A stretch of 64,000 nucleotides of DNA from Pseudobacteriovorax sp. Its GTDB lineage: Bacteria > Bdellovibrionota_B > Oligoflexia > Oligoflexales > Oligoflexaceae. The DNA lies in the NCBI GenBank assembly GCA_013215145.1, contig JABSRP010000029.1, positions 1-64,000 on the forward strand. Direction: 5' to 3'. The stretch's first letter is position 1, and each line of letters begins with the position of its first letter. The notes under the pieces are model-generated. The model worked only from the letters and a program-made list of their open reading frames with translations, did not search any database and had not been told where the DNA came from. Made by a program: the position numbers and the translations under genes. Below are positions 16,948-25,242 of the stretch, piece after piece.

Positions 16948-17343
16948 TTGTTGCGGTCAACGTTATTATGGTTGCTAGTCCTACCGATTGCGACAGCATG
17001 TGGAGACGATAAGGATGTTAACACAGTGATTACAGGATCTACTGTTGTCTACTGTAGCTTGACCGTAAGCGAGATTGTTTCGTGCACGGAGACCACAAAT
17101 GCGACTGAGGCTCTTGCTGCCCAAATCATCGAGCAGTGTGAGGCTCAAGAGGCTGGAACGACAGCGGCATCGGCCATTGGAGAATGCCCAAACAAAGAGC
17201 AGGCGCCGGGAGTTTGTGCTTTGCCGGTTGATGCGAGTGGTTTGACGTCTTTTAACTACCAAAGTGGTGATTTAGTATCAGCTGATTTTGCTGAAACCTT
17301 TTGCGTCTCGGAAAACGGGACGTTTACGGCAAATGATTCTTAA
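16948..17343 (+). CDS. small Cys-rich lipoprotein of unknown function
   Basis: TTG start (a second TTG follows directly) with AAGGGGG 7 nt upstream. Signal peptide with lipobox (LPIATAC), then a 110-residue mature part with six further cysteines, suggesting disulfide bonds in the periplasm. The end (ENGTFTANDS) is also seen in the decayed copy just upstream. Function not recognised. Confidence 0.75.
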   Translation: MLRSTLLWLLVLPIATACGDDKDVNTVITGSTVVYCSLTVSEIVSCTETTNATEALAAQIIEQCEAQEAGTTAASAIGECPNKEQAPGVCALPVDASGLTSFNYQSGDLVSADFAETFCVSENGTFTANDS

Positions 17344-17426
17344 ATGAGTCTGAATATCGATTTGATTGCAATGATATGATTTCGAATCTACATTTAAGGT
17401 TCAAATGAGATTGTTGCCTTTTTTGG

Positions 17427-17587
17427 GTATTTGTCTATGATTTTGCTGCTATGAAATTCTAGTTGAGATCGTAAAAACATTCCGCCTCCGTGCGCTCTTT
17501 TTCTTTCATCGTACTAACTGGAATCGGCTTCATAAGTTTTTACGATCTCAACTAGAATTTCATAGCAGTAAAATCATAGACAAATAC
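17427..17587. repeat. palindromic element, copy 1 (52-bp arms, 57-bp loop)
   Basis: Arms 17427-17478 and 17536-17587 are complementary at 51 of 52 positions. The 57-bp loop contains CCGCCT, CTTTTT and GGCTTCATA, which recur at matching positions (reverse strand) in copy 2. A transcript in either direction would fold into a very long hairpin. It could be a MITE-like non-autonomous element or a structured RNA; no flanking duplication was seen. Confidence 0.85.
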
Positions 17588-17730
17588 GACACGCTTGCAA
17601 TGAAGTTAACCTCACGGTAGGGCCAAGGAACTCAACTTCCGTTTGGTACTAGGAATAGGTTATCCTCGAATGAACTTTCTTAGACACGAGATGAAGAGCT
17701 TTTAGATCTCTTAAGTCAGACTGATAGTTG

Positions 17731-17879
17731 TTTGTGCTTTTGCCTCGTTTGATTATTCGATCGATAAGTTAAAACTTATGAAGCCCATCCTGAATAAACC
17801 TATACTAATAAAAAGAACTTTATCAAGGCGGAGAGTTTTAACTTATCTATCGGACAACTAAATGGGACAAAAGAACAAA
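17731..17879. repeat. palindromic element, copy 2 (46-bp arms, 57-bp loop), inverted relative to copy 1
   Basis: Arms 17731-17776 and 17834-17879 are complementary at about 37 of 46 positions; the inner 14 bp (GATAAGTTAAAACT) are perfect. The loop (17777-17833) is also 57 bp, and its reverse complement shares TCCGCCT, TTCTTTTT and GGCTTCATA with loop 1. The arms differ from those of copy 1 except at their ends. Confidence 0.7.
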
Positions 17880-17893
17880 TAACCAAACATAAA

Positions 17894-17920
17894 AGGTCTA
17901 TCACCACCGGCGATAGACCT
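17894..17920. terminator. bidirectional terminator next to the cytochrome-like lipoprotein gene
   Basis: A perfect 9-bp stem AGGTCTATC/GATAGACCT with a 9-nt loop. T-rich tracts follow on both strands (TTTTATGTTT on minus, TTTGTTTTGAATTTTTT on plus). The minus-strand gene ends 30 nt away. Confidence 0.7.
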
Positions 17921-17949
17921 GATTTGTTTTGAATTTTTTGCTCTCAGCC

Positions 17950-18300
17950 CTAATCTGCAGGAATAGCTGCTGCAATGTTGGCTGACTCGGTAGCATCCGG
18001 CCACTCAGCGACTCCTGAATGAGCGGGGTTGTCTGCGGCCGCTAGTATGGTGGGGCCGTCACGACCTTTCTTTTGAGAGTCGGCAGCTGCCCCATGACAT
18101 TCTGCACATTTGGCATCATAAGCGGTTAGCCCAAGTGCGGCATCTGGCTCGCCCGTATCTCCTGGATCAGCAGGATCATCCGGATTGTCTGGTTCTGCAG
18201 GGGTGTTAGTCCCGACGGTTCTTGCTGGTGGCTCTGGCGACTCTAGTGAGCAAGCGGTTCCTATCAAAAACAAAGCTGTAAAAATAACTGCGCGAAGCAT
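17950..18300 (-). CDS. small lipoprotein with cytochrome c-type haem motif
   Basis: Signal peptide and lipobox (LIGTAC), an acidic Pro/Asp-rich linker to about residue 55, then a haem-attachment motif CAECHG and a short helical end (ESANIAAAIPAD). The length (116) is close to that of single-haem c-type lipoproteins. The usual axial Met before the last helix is not present; the aligned position is Val (SGVAEWPD). It may use another ligand, be a sensor, or be decaying. Expected to be anchored facing the periplasm. Confidence 0.75.
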   Translation of the reverse strand: MLRAVIFTALFLIGTACSLESPEPPARTVGTNTPAEPDNPDDPADPGDTGEPDAALGLTAYDAKCAECHGAAADSQKKGRDGPTILAAADNPAHSGVAEWPDATESANIAAAIPAD

Positions 18301-18429
18301 TCCTATCTCTCCTTCTTGAGACTCCTATAGGGATATCTCAGACATAGTTGCCGACACTCGGTGAAGGCAATGATCCCGACCCGTTAGGACCGATATCGGC
18401 ACTATTTAGGAAAAACATAAGGAGAAATG

Positions 18430-18747
18430 CTAAGTATTTGGCTTTTTTGGCCTGTTCTGCCTCTTTTGGTCGCGGCCGGGTACAATTTTGGGCACAAAAC
18501 TCGGCTCAACCTGGGCATTCTCTTCCATCTCGTCTGCATCACCGCCGAAAAAATATCCACGGTCCCGAAAATCGAGTTGGTCCTCGTAAAAATAATGGAG
18601 TTGGTCGGTGCCATCTCCTTCAATATGGCCACATAAACAGCCTGTTTCTGGACAAAAATAAGTCAGTATTGCGGTCTGGCCCTGGTAAAATCCTGACTTC
18701 ACAAAGACCTTGTCGCCAAATTTGAAATCTTGCTTTATTCCCAACAT
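18430..18747 (-). CDS. small protein with KOW/SH3-like N-terminal segment
   Basis: A 105-residue soluble protein. The first 60 residues (DFKFGDKVFVKSGFYQGQTA, then PETGCLCGHIEG, then EDQLDF) resemble the short beta-barrel found in NusG/KOW and related nucleic-acid or protein-binding domains. The end is basic and low complexity. The ATG at 18747 has GAGAGG about 6 nt upstream. Long plus-strand ORFs cover the same DNA but lack ribosome sites. Exact function unknown. Confidence 0.65.
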   Translation of the reverse strand: MLGIKQDFKFGDKVFVKSGFYQGQTAILTYFCPETGCLCGHIEGDGTDQLHYFYEDQLDFRDRGYFFGGDADEMEENAQVEPSFVPKIVPGRDQKRQNRPKKPNT

Positions 18748-18837
18748 CGAAAACCTCTCATTTCCTTTTATTTGAAAGGGATTCTTAAAACTCTATCTTA
18801 GGTTTTTTTAAAAATCACTAAGAGGCTAGTAGGCTTG

Positions 18838-19707
18838 CTAATTCACAATGATATTATTTTTTGGCGTGTTTTGGCCTGGGTGAGACGGTTTTCTTATAAC
18901 AAATTCACTATCCAAGTAACCTGCTAAGGATGCTAAATATTTTTCTAACCCTTCAATTTGGCGGTTTAAACTGGCACTAATCAGAACGCCACAGCCGCTA
19001 GGGACGAACGCTGATTTTCGTCTGAGCGGCCAACGAATCTCCCAGCCTTTTGCCTGATATTTTTGAGTCAAATAGTCGGGTTTTTGAGGGCCGTATACAG
19101 GGTACCAAATTAACGTATAGGCCTCACGGAGTTTACTTAGCAGTGGTTGTTCACACAGTTTTTCCCAATCACAGCCTTTTCCATCTTTCAAGCAATACGC
19201 AGGATCTACAAGTACCAGAGACTGTCTCAGGCAAGCCTGGTTCAAATAAGAGAAACTATCGGCCTGGACAAAGGAAATGGTCTTAGTAGGAGCTTCTTTA
19301 GCGGTAAATGTTGCTCTTTCTAACACATCCTGCGAGTGATCAATTCCGATGATGGTACTTATCACGTCGGAGATCTGAGCCACTTGTAGCCAGGAGCCAG
19401 GATAGGTCGTAGGACTTTGCCTTGAAGATATAGCGGAATCTAGGCTTTCAGACTCTAAACCAAATGGCTCACCTCTAGCCAAAAGTTTTGCCAAACCGTA
19501 TTGCCATTTGCCTCCAGGTGAGAGCTGATAGCGGCCACTTCCACAGTGAGCGTCGATAAACCTGGTGGCTGGTGAAGAGCTGGATTCTAGCGTCGTGACG
19601 ATAAATCGGAGGATGGCATGCTTCCAGACATCTCCGATAGAGCCAGCATAGGGCTCATGACTATAAACGAAGGTTTCAGGAATTTGAGGCTTTGAGGTTT
19701 CTTTCAT
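18838..19707 (-). CDS. rlmJ: RlmJ-like 23S rRNA (adenine A2030-N6) methyltransferase
   Basis: A cytosolic SAM-dependent N6-adenine methyltransferase that acts on 23S rRNA in E. coli. Matching family features: YSHEPYAGSIGDVWKH (compare YRHSFHAGNHADVLKH), SAM motif FIDAHCGSGRYQL, YPGSWL, and LIWYPVYGPQ. The catalytic tetrad normally DPPY reads DPAY (168-171), a conservative but notable change. At 289 residues it is close to family length. It overlaps the upstream membrane-protein gene by 32 nt, so they are translated as one unit. Confidence 0.75.
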   Translation of the reverse strand: MKETSKPQIPETFVYSHEPYAGSIGDVWKHAILRFIVTTLESSSSPATRFIDAHCGSGRYQLSPGGKWQYGLAKLLARGEPFGLESESLDSAISSRQSPTTYPGSWLQVAQISDVISTIIGIDHSQDVLERATFTAKEAPTKTISFVQADSFSYLNQACLRQSLVLVDPAYCLKDGKGCDWEKLCEQPLLSKLREAYTLIWYPVYGPQKPDYLTQKYQAKGWEIRWPLRRKSAFVPSGCGVLISASLNRQIEGLEKYLASLAGYLDSEFVIRKPSHPGQNTPKNNIIVN

Positions 19708-20149
19708 CCACGATCATCCGGTGCTCTTGTTCTCGTTTGGCGGCTACTTTTTTGAGGTATCGCATAAACCCTATGCTTACAAATGTCGCCGAGGAAACGA
19801 TGGCCACAAGAGCTCCTATCATGAGATGGAAGGCTGGTAACTCCAAAATCGTAACGGCAAGGAAAAATGCGGCCATCACCGCTAAAAACTTAAGTCCGGT
19901 TAAGATTGCTCCTATGCCAGTCAGCAGTTTCACTTTGCCCTGGTTTAAAGCGACAGCTGGGACGATGAGACCACCGACACCGATCAGTGCCCAAAGGTTG
20001 GCCGAGCAGAGTAAATAGCCATAAATAAAGGCTTTACTAATCAAGACATCTGTGACGTTAAGGTAAGCAAAGTAGACTGGGACTGCCAGTGCTAAATTGA
20101 ACAAAATGAGTGGCCGCAACGGTAAGCTGTTATGAATCGGCGAGCTCAA
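19676..20149 (-). CDS. small four-helix membrane protein of unknown function
   Basis: TTG start at 20149 with AGGAG 6 nt upstream. Four hydrophobic segments (about 12-30, 38-66, 74-100, 106-126) and a short basic cytoplasmic tail (RYLKKVAAKREQEHR). Size and layout recall AtpI-type accessory proteins, but no diagnostic motif is seen. Its 3' end overlaps the RlmJ-like gene. Confidence 0.65.
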   Translation of the reverse strand: MSSPIHNSLPLRPLILFNLALAVPVYFAYLNVTDVLISKAFIYGYLLCSANLWALIGVGGLIVPAVALNQGKVKLLTGIGAILTGLKFLAVMAAFFLAVTILELPAFHLMIGALVAIVSSATFVSIGFMRYLKKVAAKREQEHRMIVDERNLKASNS

Positions 20150-20486
20150 ATTAAACTCCTTTTAGAATCCTTAATCTTTTACGCGCCGCAGTTGTACCAA
20201 AAAATTTCAGGTTTTGCACCCCTAAAAATACGTCAAAATGGTAGGTATTCCTATCCTGTGGGAATGTTTGGTCATATTAGCAGTCTGCCTTTCGCTACAG
20301 GTAGATTTGCGTACAGAGTTCTGCAGAGCTTGGTATTCAAGCTCTTTGAGTACCTAGCCACTCTGGTCAGAGTAAATTCCTAAAAATGCGAAAAAACCGC
20401 CAAGATCCTGTCTTTCCTAGGTTTGCAATCTCAAACTGATGTGCTAACAATTGCCCTGTAAGAAACGACCAGTTAAGGAGTGCGCG

Positions 20487-21137
20487 GTGCCACGATTTTT
20501 TACTATTGTCCTAGTTGTATTATTGAACCTTTCGTTTCAAGAAGCCTCTGCTGCCAGACGCTATGTTTCTGACGAACTAGTGATTCCCATCAGGACAGGA
20601 CCGAGCGTCCGCAACAAAATCATTGGTTACTTGCGCAGTGGTGACACAGTTAGAACCATCGAAGAGTCTGGCGAGTACGTGCGAGTCAAAGCGAAAACTA
20701 AAAAAGACTATGATGGCTGGGTGAAGTCACGATTTCTTCATGCGGAGCCTATTGCCAAAATTCGTCTGGAGTCCTTCAAAGCCGACCTAGAAAAAGTCGA
20801 GACTATGAAAGCAGAATTGGCAGAGTACCGAAAGATAGCTAAAGATGCCACCGCAGGTCAGGAAAAGTCGGCCAAGGAACTAGCAAGAATCAAACAGATA
20901 TCTAGTAACGTCGTTCAATTGGACGACAACAACAGGCAGCTGAAGCAAGATGTGGAAAGGCTCGAAGCTGAGCTTAAATTGGTGCGTGAGCAGAACATCG
21001 TTCTCGGTCAAAATCAGCGCAATGAAGGCATTAAACTTGGTATATTAGCCATCGCATTAGGGGCCTTAGTCGGGTTTATCCTTCCCTACATGAAGCCGCG
21101 TCAGGGGCGTAGGCAATCCTCGGTTCGATTGAGGTAA
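20487..21137 (+). CDS. SH3-domain membrane-anchored periplasmic protein (YgiM-like)
   Basis: GTG start at 20487 with AAGGAG 6 nt upstream; the longer TTG-initiated frame has no ribosome site. Signal sequence, then a bacterial SH3 domain (about 25-90: VIPIRTGPSVRNKIIGYL, GDTVRTIEESGEYVRVK, DGWVKSRFL). A long coiled coil follows (about 95-180), then a C-terminal membrane helix (GILAIALGALVGFILPY) with a basic tail. This is the architecture of the TIGR04211 SH3-and-anchor family, likely envelope or peptidoglycan related. It is 4 nt ahead of the next gene. Confidence 0.85.
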   Translation: MPRFFTIVLVVLLNLSFQEASAARRYVSDELVIPIRTGPSVRNKIIGYLRSGDTVRTIEESGEYVRVKAKTKKDYDGWVKSRFLHAEPIAKIRLESFKADLEKVETMKAELAEYRKIAKDATAGQEKSAKELARIKQISSNVVQLDDNNRQLKQDVERLEAELKLVREQNIVLGQNQRNEGIKLGILAIALGALVGFILPYMKPRQGRRQSSVRLR

Positions 21138-21141
21138 TGCC

Positions 21142-21567
21142 GTGCTTATTAATGGTCTAGTTTTCGAAGATGCCGGGGTCTGGCTCGCCGATATCCCTGC
21201 AGTGGACTTGATGGTTCAAGGCAGCTCTTTCGACGATGCGTTTGAGCAGATTCAGGCTGTCTTTGCCGAGGAGCTTGCTCACGTCGACTGCGACTTTATT
21301 TGGACGAACGAAGCTGCTGGTGTATTTAGTATTAAGCTTAAAAAACCAGGACAGATACTTCATGAAATCATCAAACGCCAGCGACAAGCGTCGGAAATCT
21401 CTATCGCCGCTGCAGCCCGTCGGATGAAAAAAATGACCACTGAGCAATGGACTCAAATTGAAAGTGGAGTCATGCAGGCCACTGCGGCTCAGTACTTTTC
21501 TATGTTGGATTGCCTTGATTTAGATCTATTCTTTAGCTTCCGCAAACGACCTACTCAGGACTCCTGA
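21142..21567 (+). CDS. HicB-like protein with C-terminal XRE-type helix-turn-helix
   Basis: GTG start with GAGG 7 nt upstream. The N-terminal half (VFEDAGVWLADIPAVDLMVQ, SFDDAFEQIQ) has the pattern of the HicB antitoxin fold. The C-terminal half resembles an XRE HTH (EISIAAAARRMKKM, QWTQIESG). No HicA toxin gene is adjacent, so it is an orphan regulator or a solitary HicB-like domain protein. Probably cotranscribed with the SH3 gene. Confidence 0.55.
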   Translation: MLINGLVFEDAGVWLADIPAVDLMVQGSSFDDAFEQIQAVFAEELAHVDCDFIWTNEAAGVFSIKLKKPGQILHEIIKRQRQASEISIAAAARRMKKMTTEQWTQIESGVMQATAAQYFSMLDCLDLDLFFSFRKRPTQDS

Positions 21568-21577
21568 CCATCGCTCT

Positions 21578-22003
21578 TCAATCGGAAGCGTAGTCGTCAC
21601 TTTTGGTAATAAGGAGCTTTAGGCGTGGGGGCAAGTCTCGTGTGGGAATCAATTCACCAGAGTCATCCTCAGAAGGTCGGACTAATTTCAACTTTACGGG
21701 ATCAAGTCCTGTTTTCTTTTGTTCTTCGGACACCTTTTCTTGATCTTTGATCTGCTGCTTTTGGTCGGCCAATTGGTTTTTTCGAGCAAGTTTCTGCTTT
21801 TGGTATTGCTCTCTTCGATAGGCTTTCTGCCTTTCCGCTTGTTTTTTCTTGGCTTCCTTTTGTTCTTCACTCAGACCTTTTGCTTTTTGTTTGGCCTTCA
21901 TCTCCTCACGCATTTGCTTGGCTTTTTGATAGGCCTGCTTTCGGTAAGCTTTCGCTTTTTCCTTTAATGTTTTGCGAAAGTCATCGTTGTGGGTGTCGTC
22001 CAA
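21578..22003 (-). CDS. Lys/Gln-rich coiled-coil protein of unknown function
   Basis: A 141-residue cytosolic protein. Residues 5-100 are one highly charged helix rich in Lys, Gln, Ala and Glu (KAKAYRKQAYQKAKQMREEM and similar), with a short non-helical tail (RPSEDDSGELIPTRDLPPRL). It resembles nucleic-acid-associated or filament-like proteins only by composition. The plus-strand frames over it are low-complexity Leu/Phe shadows. Confidence 0.6.
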   Translation of the reverse strand: MDDTHNDDFRKTLKEKAKAYRKQAYQKAKQMREEMKAKQKAKGLSEEQKEAKKKQAERQKAYRREQYQKQKLARKNQLADQKQQIKDQEKVSEEQKKTGLDPVKLKLVRPSEDDSGELIPTRDLPPRLKLLITKSDDYASD

Positions 22004-22023
22004 GTGTTGCTCCTACCAATCCG

Positions 22024-22067
22024 CAAAAAACAGAGCTCTTGCCAACAAATATCTGTGGCAAGAGCTC
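22024..22067 (-). terminator. intrinsic terminator of the M13 peptidase gene
   Basis: A perfect 12-bp stem GAGCTCTTGCCA/TGGCAAGAGCTC (22033-22044 and 22056-22067) with an 11-nt loop. On the minus strand it is followed by TGTTTTTTG. Confidence 0.9.
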
Positions 22068-22094
22068 CGTTAGTTTAGCTTAAAATCTTCGCGA

Positions 22095-24050
22095 CTACCA
22101 GATACGGATTCTGTCTTTTTCTGGTAGGAACATGGCATCACCTTGCTTGCAAGAGAAAGCCTCTTGAAAGCCGGTTTGGTGTTTGACCTGTTCATTCACT
22201 CGGGCCCATGGCAGAGAGTGGGGGCCGGTTTTCAATCGGCGCTCATCATCTTTGGGTCTGGCGACATAGCACCAAACGCGAGCGTACTGTAGGAAAAACC
22301 TTTGTTTGTCTTCAATAGATCCTTTTCCATCAGGGAATGCCGCGGAATATGCGAAGGAAACGCCCGTTAGGTCTCCGATGTTTTCGCCTAATGTTAGCTT
22401 GCCATTATGGCCTGCTTTGTCCCATTGGGCAATCAAGGCTTGACCGCGTCTCGTGAATTCAGCGATGTCCTCATCAGGCATCCACTGGTTAAGCCTTCCT
22501 TTGTGATCATACTTAGCGCCGTTGTCATCGATGCCATGTCCCAGTTCGTGCCCAATGACGGCACCAACAGCTCCAAAGTTGACGACGTCTGGCTCTTTTG
22601 GATCATAAAATGGTGGCTGCAAGATTCCCAACGGCATGACAAAAAGGTTATCTGATGGAGCGTAATAGGCATTGACGGTGAGCGGCCCCATATACCATCG
22701 CGTCTTATCCCGTGGTTTTCCGATTTCTTCAAACATGCGGGCGCGGATAGCTTTGCCTAAAGCGATTTTGTTGCCGATGTATTTATTGGGCTTAAGGGTC
22801 ACTTTCGGATTGAAGTACCATTCTGCTTCGTTACGAGGTTTCACAAGCATAAGGCCGGCACTCTTTGTTTTCAGAATGGCCCCTTTTTTCCCTTTCTCGG
22901 ACAGCCAGGTATTTTCTTCAATTCCCTTAATGATGGCCCCTCTCACTTTTTCCGCTAGTGCAATAAACTTTTCTTCGGGAAAATCGGGAAAGATGACATC
23001 AACTAATTCAGCATCGATTTCTTTGCGATAGGTACGCATAATATCTCTAGTGCACCGCTCTTCCAAACTTGAGCGTGCTTTAGCGCCACCCAGATACTTA
23101 TGGGAGAAATCAAATTCCTTGGCAAAAAATTCAGGATATGCGGTATCCATGATGCTTGATAGAGCATGATAAAGGTAGGTAGCCTTCAAAGTTTGTAAAT
23201 CAGCTGTTTGCAACAGTTTTTCTGTGTACGCAAAGACGTCTGGTACCATATGTGTGATGTTGGTTTTTTTAGGGACTTTTCTGAGATCAACATCTAGTCG
23301 AAAACTTGGGTATTTGGCTAACAAATCGTCTCTGGATATGGACGTTTTCATCGACCAAATTTTCCGCATCTCAGCTGGGATAGGATAAATGTCTGCATAG
23401 TTTTTTTCTAAGTCGAAAACCGCTTTAGCCGTAGCTTTAGGTGACTTGTCCCCTACGATACGGAAAAACTCGGTTAAATTCTCTTGGAAAGCCTTCACTA
23501 CGGGCTCGTTAGAATAGTACGAACGCTCGGGAAGACTCATAAAGTTCATCAAAAACACAAAGTCCTGAATATCAGGATTGTCTTTGCTAGGTATGGCCCC
23601 AACTCCGACAAAAGAGAATCGAGATTCGTCTCTTTCCTTAGCAAGGTAGTCAAGGAACGCCTTGCGATCTTTGAGATTGGCCACCGTGCTGATAGTACTA
23701 GCAACGAGGTCTTTCTCCTCTTTTTGTCTGGCGGTAAGATTGGTGCATGCCATATATGCGTTTCTTAAGGTGCGCTGAAAGCCTGGCAAAGTTTTGGCCA
23801 TTGGCAGACCCTGGAGAAACTCCTTCTTTTTTTGCAGGAGTCTTTCCGCCGAATCGTTAAAAGCAAAGGCGTGCCGCGATCGGTCATCGCGTAGCGTAAA
23901 CGACTCGTTTACCTTCGAGCAAGAATGCTCGTAAAAGTTCTCGCAGGGATTTATGTTTGGGTTTACAGGAAATTCCCTGACCTCCGGGATCTTCGAGCTG
24001 GCAAAGCAGGGAAGGCTAGCTCCGAGTAATAGCATGTGTTTGATTTGCAT
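22095..24050 (-). CDS. M13-family zinc metallopeptidase (neprilysin/PepO-like)
   Basis: An exported oligopeptidase. Signal peptide about 1-18. The 651-residue length matches the family. Zinc-binding HELGH at 501-505 (AVIGHELGHGIDDNG), third ligand Glu556 in ENIGD, substrate-backbone motif NAYYAPS (about 460), and a final Trp. All catalytic elements are present. It is monocistronic with a strong terminator. A role in degrading peptides in the periplasm or outside is expected for the family. Confidence 0.93.
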   Translation of the reverse strand: MQIKHMLLLGASLPCFASSKIPEVREFPVNPNINPCENFYEHSCSKVNESFTLRDDRSRHAFAFNDSAERLLQKKKEFLQGLPMAKTLPGFQRTLRNAYMACTNLTARQKEEKDLVASTISTVANLKDRKAFLDYLAKERDESRFSFVGVGAIPSKDNPDIQDFVFLMNFMSLPERSYYSNEPVVKAFQENLTEFFRIVGDKSPKATAKAVFDLEKNYADIYPIPAEMRKIWSMKTSISRDDLLAKYPSFRLDVDLRKVPKKTNITHMVPDVFAYTEKLLQTADLQTLKATYLYHALSSIMDTAYPEFFAKEFDFSHKYLGGAKARSSLEERCTRDIMRTYRKEIDAELVDVIFPDFPEEKFIALAEKVRGAIIKGIEENTWLSEKGKKGAILKTKSAGLMLVKPRNEAEWYFNPKVTLKPNKYIGNKIALGKAIRARMFEEIGKPRDKTRWYMGPLTVNAYYAPSDNLFVMPLGILQPPFYDPKEPDVVNFGAVGAVIGHELGHGIDDNGAKYDHKGRLNQWMPDEDIAEFTRRGQALIAQWDKAGHNGKLTLGENIGDLTGVSFAYSAAFPDGKGSIEDKQRFFLQYARVWCYVARPKDDERRLKTGPHSLPWARVNEQVKHQTGFQEAFSCKQGDAMFLPEKDRIRIW

Positions 24051-24231
24051 AAGGGCACCTCAATGTCTTGGTAGGATTCATAATTTTGAATCAAATTTTT
24101 CATGTGCTTCTAGCAAATTCCTGATGATATGGCTACTATTCGGTGGGGGGAGTTTTTCAGGCATATCGCCTTGACGAGCCCTCTTTTGACCTATAGCCTG
24201 TCAGGCTTACGTTTAATATTAGGAAATTTAT

Positions 24232-24711
24232 ATGAAAATAGAGAAAAATAGCGTCGTTTCCATGCACTACAAGCTAACTGACAACGACGGCCAACTTGTC
24301 GACAAGTCTGACACTACACCTTTGGCATATCTACATGGTCACGGCCAAATCGTGCCGGGCTTGGAAAAAGAGTTAGAAGGGCGCAGTGTCGGTGATAAAT
24401 TGACAGTAGCTGTAGCGCCTGGCGAGGGTTATGGCGAGTATGCAGAGGAATTGCTAGTTAAGGTGGAAAAAAACCAGTTGGCGGATATTCCTAACCTTGA
24501 AGTCGGCATGCAGGTAGAAGGTGAGAGTCCAGAGGGTGTCGCCATCTTTACGATCGTCGAGATCACAGACGTTGATGTGACCTTGGATGGCAATCATCCA
24601 CTTGCAGGTGAGGTGCTCAACTTCGAGGTTTCTGTAGAGTCTGTGAGGGCTGCCACGGAAGAAGAGATCACCCAAGGTCATGCTCATGGCGAAGGTGGTC
24701 AAATCCATTAG
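24232..24711 (+). CDS. slyD: SlyD-type FKBP peptidyl-prolyl isomerase
   Basis: Cytosolic foldase with an FKBP domain interrupted by an IF chaperone insert. Motifs: VSMHYKLTDNDGQLVDKS, PLAYLHGHGQIVPGLEKEL, GVAIFTIVEI, NHPLAGEVLNFEV. The short tail (HAHGEGGQIH) is His-containing but much shorter than the E. coli metal-binding tail. Length 159 is normal. The next gene begins 52 nt downstream. Confidence 0.92.
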   Translation: MKIEKNSVVSMHYKLTDNDGQLVDKSDTTPLAYLHGHGQIVPGLEKELEGRSVGDKLTVAVAPGEGYGEYAEELLVKVEKNQLADIPNLEVGMQVEGESPEGVAIFTIVEITDVDVTLDGNHPLAGEVLNFEVSVESVRAATEEEITQGHAHGEGGQIH

Positions 24712-24763
24712 AGTTCGTTTATTACCGTCCAGGGGCGGTTGCTTCTTCAAAAAGGAGATTGTT

Positions 24764-25216
24764 TTGTCAGAACAAGATTACGGCGGGTTTATCGTTAAGA
24801 TCATTGAAACTCTACAGAAGAACGGTTTTCCCGAAAAGAAAGTCGCTCTCCCTCTCGAAAAGCTGTACGAGTCGGCTTATGACCGCGGTCTCAATCTCAA
24901 TAAGGTCCTTGAGTATCTCAAGTCTGAGGAAAAGATCGATCATGAAAAGACCACTGAAAAGATTATTTTTTCCTCATTAGAGGAGGCATCCACCACCTCA
25001 TCTGATTTTGATTGGTCTAAGGCAGCTGATATGCTGCAGAAGATGTCTGGAGGAAACCCAGGGGATCTGCTGAAACAAGCTCAAGAGATCATGAGCAAGA
25101 TGCCTCCCGAGCAAATGCAGCAGATGATGGAAACCTTTAAAAACATGAGTCCAGAAAAAAAAGACGAACTGGTCAAACAAGGCAAAGACTTGGGTTTTAT
25201 CCCGAAAGATACCTAG
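24764..25216 (+). CDS. cytosolic protein of unknown function
   Basis: TTG start at 24764 with AAAGGAG 6 nt upstream; the frame is open back to 24680 inside slyD, but that start has no ribosome site. The 150-residue product is charged and helical. N-terminal segment: GFIVKIIETLQKNGFPEKKV and LNLNKVLEYLKSEEKID. The C terminus is rich in Met and Gln (MPPEQMQQMMETFKNMSPE), resembling short helical oligomerisation segments. Likely in an operon with slyD and the next lipoprotein gene. Confidence 0.75.
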   Translation: MSEQDYGGFIVKIIETLQKNGFPEKKVALPLEKLYESAYDRGLNLNKVLEYLKSEEKIDHEKTTEKIIFSSLEEASTTSSDFDWSKAADMLQKMSGGNPGDLLKQAQEIMSKMPPEQMQQMMETFKNMSPEKKDELVKQGKDLGFIPKDT

Positions 25217-25242
25217 TCCGGACTAGGGAAAGGCGAGACTTG

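Larger units (their letters stand above)
17344..17949. other. 606-bp intergenic region carrying two long palindromic elements
   Basis: No gene. It contains two roughly 150-160 bp hairpin-forming elements, each with 57-bp loops (listed separately), and a bidirectional terminator at 17894-17920. The segment 17588-17730 between the palindromes shows nothing recognisable. Confidence 0.85.

Noticed and set aside
17427..17879. Palindromes as integron attC sites
   Set aside because: No RYYYAAC/GTTRRRY ends, arms much too long and too well paired, and no integrase gene in the window.
18348..18725. 125-codon plus-strand ORF
   Set aside because: It lies opposite the KOW-like gene at 18430-18747, lacks a ribosome site, and has basic low-complexity composition.
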